Assembly (NCBI RefSeq): GCF_000964545.1
Contig: NZ_BBVD01000032.1
Location: 1 to 6,057, forward strand
Origin: Comamonas thiooxydans
GTDB lineage: Bacteria > Pseudomonadota > Gammaproteobacteria > Burkholderiales > Burkholderiaceae_C
Length of the DNA stretch: 6,057 bases
Direction: 5' to 3'
Position 1 is the first letter of the stretch. Each line of letters starts with the position of its first letter. This document shows, piece by piece, positions 5,101 through 6,057 of the stretch. A program made the position numbers and the translations under genes. A model generated the notes under the pieces. The model ran no database searches and was not told where the DNA came from. It saw nothing but the letters and a program-made list of their open reading frames with translations.

Positions 5101-5280
5101 TTAATCAATGAAGCCGAGTTCACGCAGTGCTTCTGTTTCTTGGGTGTACTCAGCGTCCTCGATTAGCAGCACGCCGTCAGGCCCATACACATTGCGTTGG
5201 GGCGCGCCCATGGGTTGCTCTATGCGTTCGACTTTGTAGCCGTGCCGCTCCCATATCTCGGTGGTGTTGATGCGTGTCAT
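5101..5280 (-). CDS. 59-residue hypothetical soluble protein
   Basis: ATG 5280 on the minus strand opens 59 codons ending TAA (5101-5103). The product is acidic and soluble-looking: MTRINTTEIWERHGYKVERI, then a Gly/Pro segment (QPMGAPQRNVYGPDG), a short hydrophobic strand (VLLIED) and an acidic end (EYTQETEALRELGFID). No signal peptide, membrane segment or known motif is visible. The Shine-Dalgarno match is weak (AGTGAA upstream). An open minus-strand frame ending at 5290 (TAA, after LLAGLQFE) stops nine bases before this ATG and might be coupled to it, but that frame is unproven. A well-formed terminator follows about 35 bases past the stop, which supports real transcription of this strand. 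Function unknown. Confidence 0.65.
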   Translation of the reverse strand: MTRINTTEIWERHGYKVERIEQPMGAPQRNVYGPDGVLLIEDAEYTQETEALRELGFID

Positions 5281-5420
5281 TGGTTCACTTTACTCAAATT
5301 GAAGCCCTGCAAGCAAGGCCTTGGTTTTAACAACTGCTGCCACTAAGACTGGCGCAGAGGTGACTTTCGGATACAAGTGAATGCTCGACACTGATCGCTG
5401 CACTTGATGAAAGCTACGTG

Positions 5421-5432
5421 GTATGTACATAC
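5421..5432. promoter_or_regulatory. 12-bp perfect palindrome spanning the PaiB-family start codon
   Basis: GTATGTACATAC is its own reverse complement and contains the ATG of the PaiB-family gene (5423). An operator here could block initiation, and family members act as regulators, but ATGTACAT also arises simply from the start of the protein (MYI). The same palindrome creates a minus-strand ATG at 5430. Confidence 0.25.
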
Positions 5433-6046
5433 AGCCGCTTTTTGCCATTTCTGAGGTCAGTGAGTTGCAGCAGGTCATGAATAGCTATCCGCTCGCAACA
5501 CTGATTGCTGAAGGCGCAGGCGAGGTGGAAATCAATCTGCTGCCACTGCTGTTGGTGAAGGCGGGCTCGTTGGGGCGGCTCACCGGACACGTGAGCAAGA
5601 GTCATAACTTGTATTCAAAGGGCCGCAGCATCAAGATCGTGACTGCGATCTTCCAAAGCCCGAATGCCTATATCTCTCCCCAGTGGTATGTCAATGGGCA
5701 GCGAAGCGGGCGAAATGCACCAAGCTGGAACTACATGGCCGTTCAAGCGCAAGGCCGCATTTGATTTATCGGTGATGCTTTGTGGATGCGCGAGCACCTG
5801 GATGCCTTAACCCATTCCCAAGAGGTGTTGAGGGAAGAGGCATGGTCACCAACTCAAGCGGATCCCGAGTTCCTGGGATCTGTGGCGGCGCGGCTCATCG
5901 GCTTCGAGGTGGACATAGAAAACTTATGCGGCAAGCGATTCTTATCCCAGCAGCGCACAGCCGCTGATCGGGACAGTCTGATTCAGCACCTGGCTCAGGA
6001 TCAAGGACCTGGCGCAGCCGCGGTCTCCAGGCTGATCAGGTCTTAG
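5423..6046 (+). pseudogene. paiB: PaiB-family FMN-binding split-barrel protein gene with an in-frame TGA
   Basis: The frame spans 208 codons including the final TAG, matching the roughly 205-210 residues usual for the PaiB family (FMN-binding split-barrel; Bacillus PaiB is linked to repression of protease and sporulation genes). Family landmarks in order are MYIQPLF (1-7), YPLATLI (21-27), INLLPLLL (about 37-44), GHVSKSHNLY, AYISPQWY, PSWNYMAVQAQG, then after the stop FIGDALW, AARLIGFEVDIENL and GKRFLSQQRTAADRDSL. Codon 114 (5762-5764) is TGA between GRI and FIGD, where relatives usually have Arg or Lys; one CGA-to-TGA change would explain it. The second half stays in the same frame and family-like, so the mutation looks recent. 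Expected histidines are also replaced (NHLP by NLLP, VHxHG by VQAQG). An internal TTG or ATG could yield only a fragment. Family call firm; inactivation likely. Confidence 0.82.
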
Positions 6047-6057
6047 CGAGTGCCATG

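Noticed and set aside
6055..6057. ATG at the right edge as the start of a following gene
   Set aside because: Only the three bases are inside the window and no clear Shine-Dalgarno site precedes it.

Overview
The window reads as an accessory, partly decayed stretch of a moderately GC-rich Gram-negative chromosome. Strong Shine-Dalgarno sites, lipobox and signal-anchor N-termini, an Excalibur-domain protein and a PaiB-type flavin-binding protein would suit a betaproteobacterium such as a Comamonas or Delftia relative. That assignment is inference from gene content only; no rRNA or other marker is present.

Left part (1-1770). A short minus-strand gene remnant (about 15-183) ends directly before a strong Shine-Dalgarno site facing a gene off the left edge. 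On the plus strand, 423-1523 encodes a membrane-anchored or exported six-bladed NHL-type beta-propeller protein.

Centre (1749-3298). A minus-strand unit holds a 37-residue membrane peptide (2166-2279) and a membrane-anchored Excalibur calcium-binding protein (1799-2098), closed by an intrinsic terminator. Divergent from it, 2427-2858 encodes a small exported protein of unknown function. It collides tail to tail with a chain of very short, overlapping minus-strand ORFs (2852-3248) that look frameshifted. Upstream of that chain lies an intrinsic terminator with no visible gene to serve (3269-3298), followed by about 350 bp without a supportable gene.

Right-centre (3557-5280). A minus-strand pair encodes an SPFH/Band-7 lipoprotein (3981-4868) and a small membrane protein (3694-3984) that share a 4-bp ATGA overlap. 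The pair lies between two diverged direct copies of a roughly 110-bp element made of a conserved palindrome, a 31-bp core and an intrinsic terminator. The second copy follows a 59-residue minus-strand gene (5101-5280). Most units here are small, on the minus strand, and carry their own terminator, giving a cassette-like or prophage-remnant look.

Right edge (5423-6046). A full-length PaiB-family gene is interrupted by one in-frame TGA, with the reading frame kept on both sides, and several family histidines are also lost, so it is called a pseudogene. I see no rRNA, tRNA, CRISPR array, transposase or integrase gene. The most unusual features are the repeat pair with its covarying palindrome around the SPFH operon, the orphan terminator region, and the cluster of frameshifted micro-ORFs.
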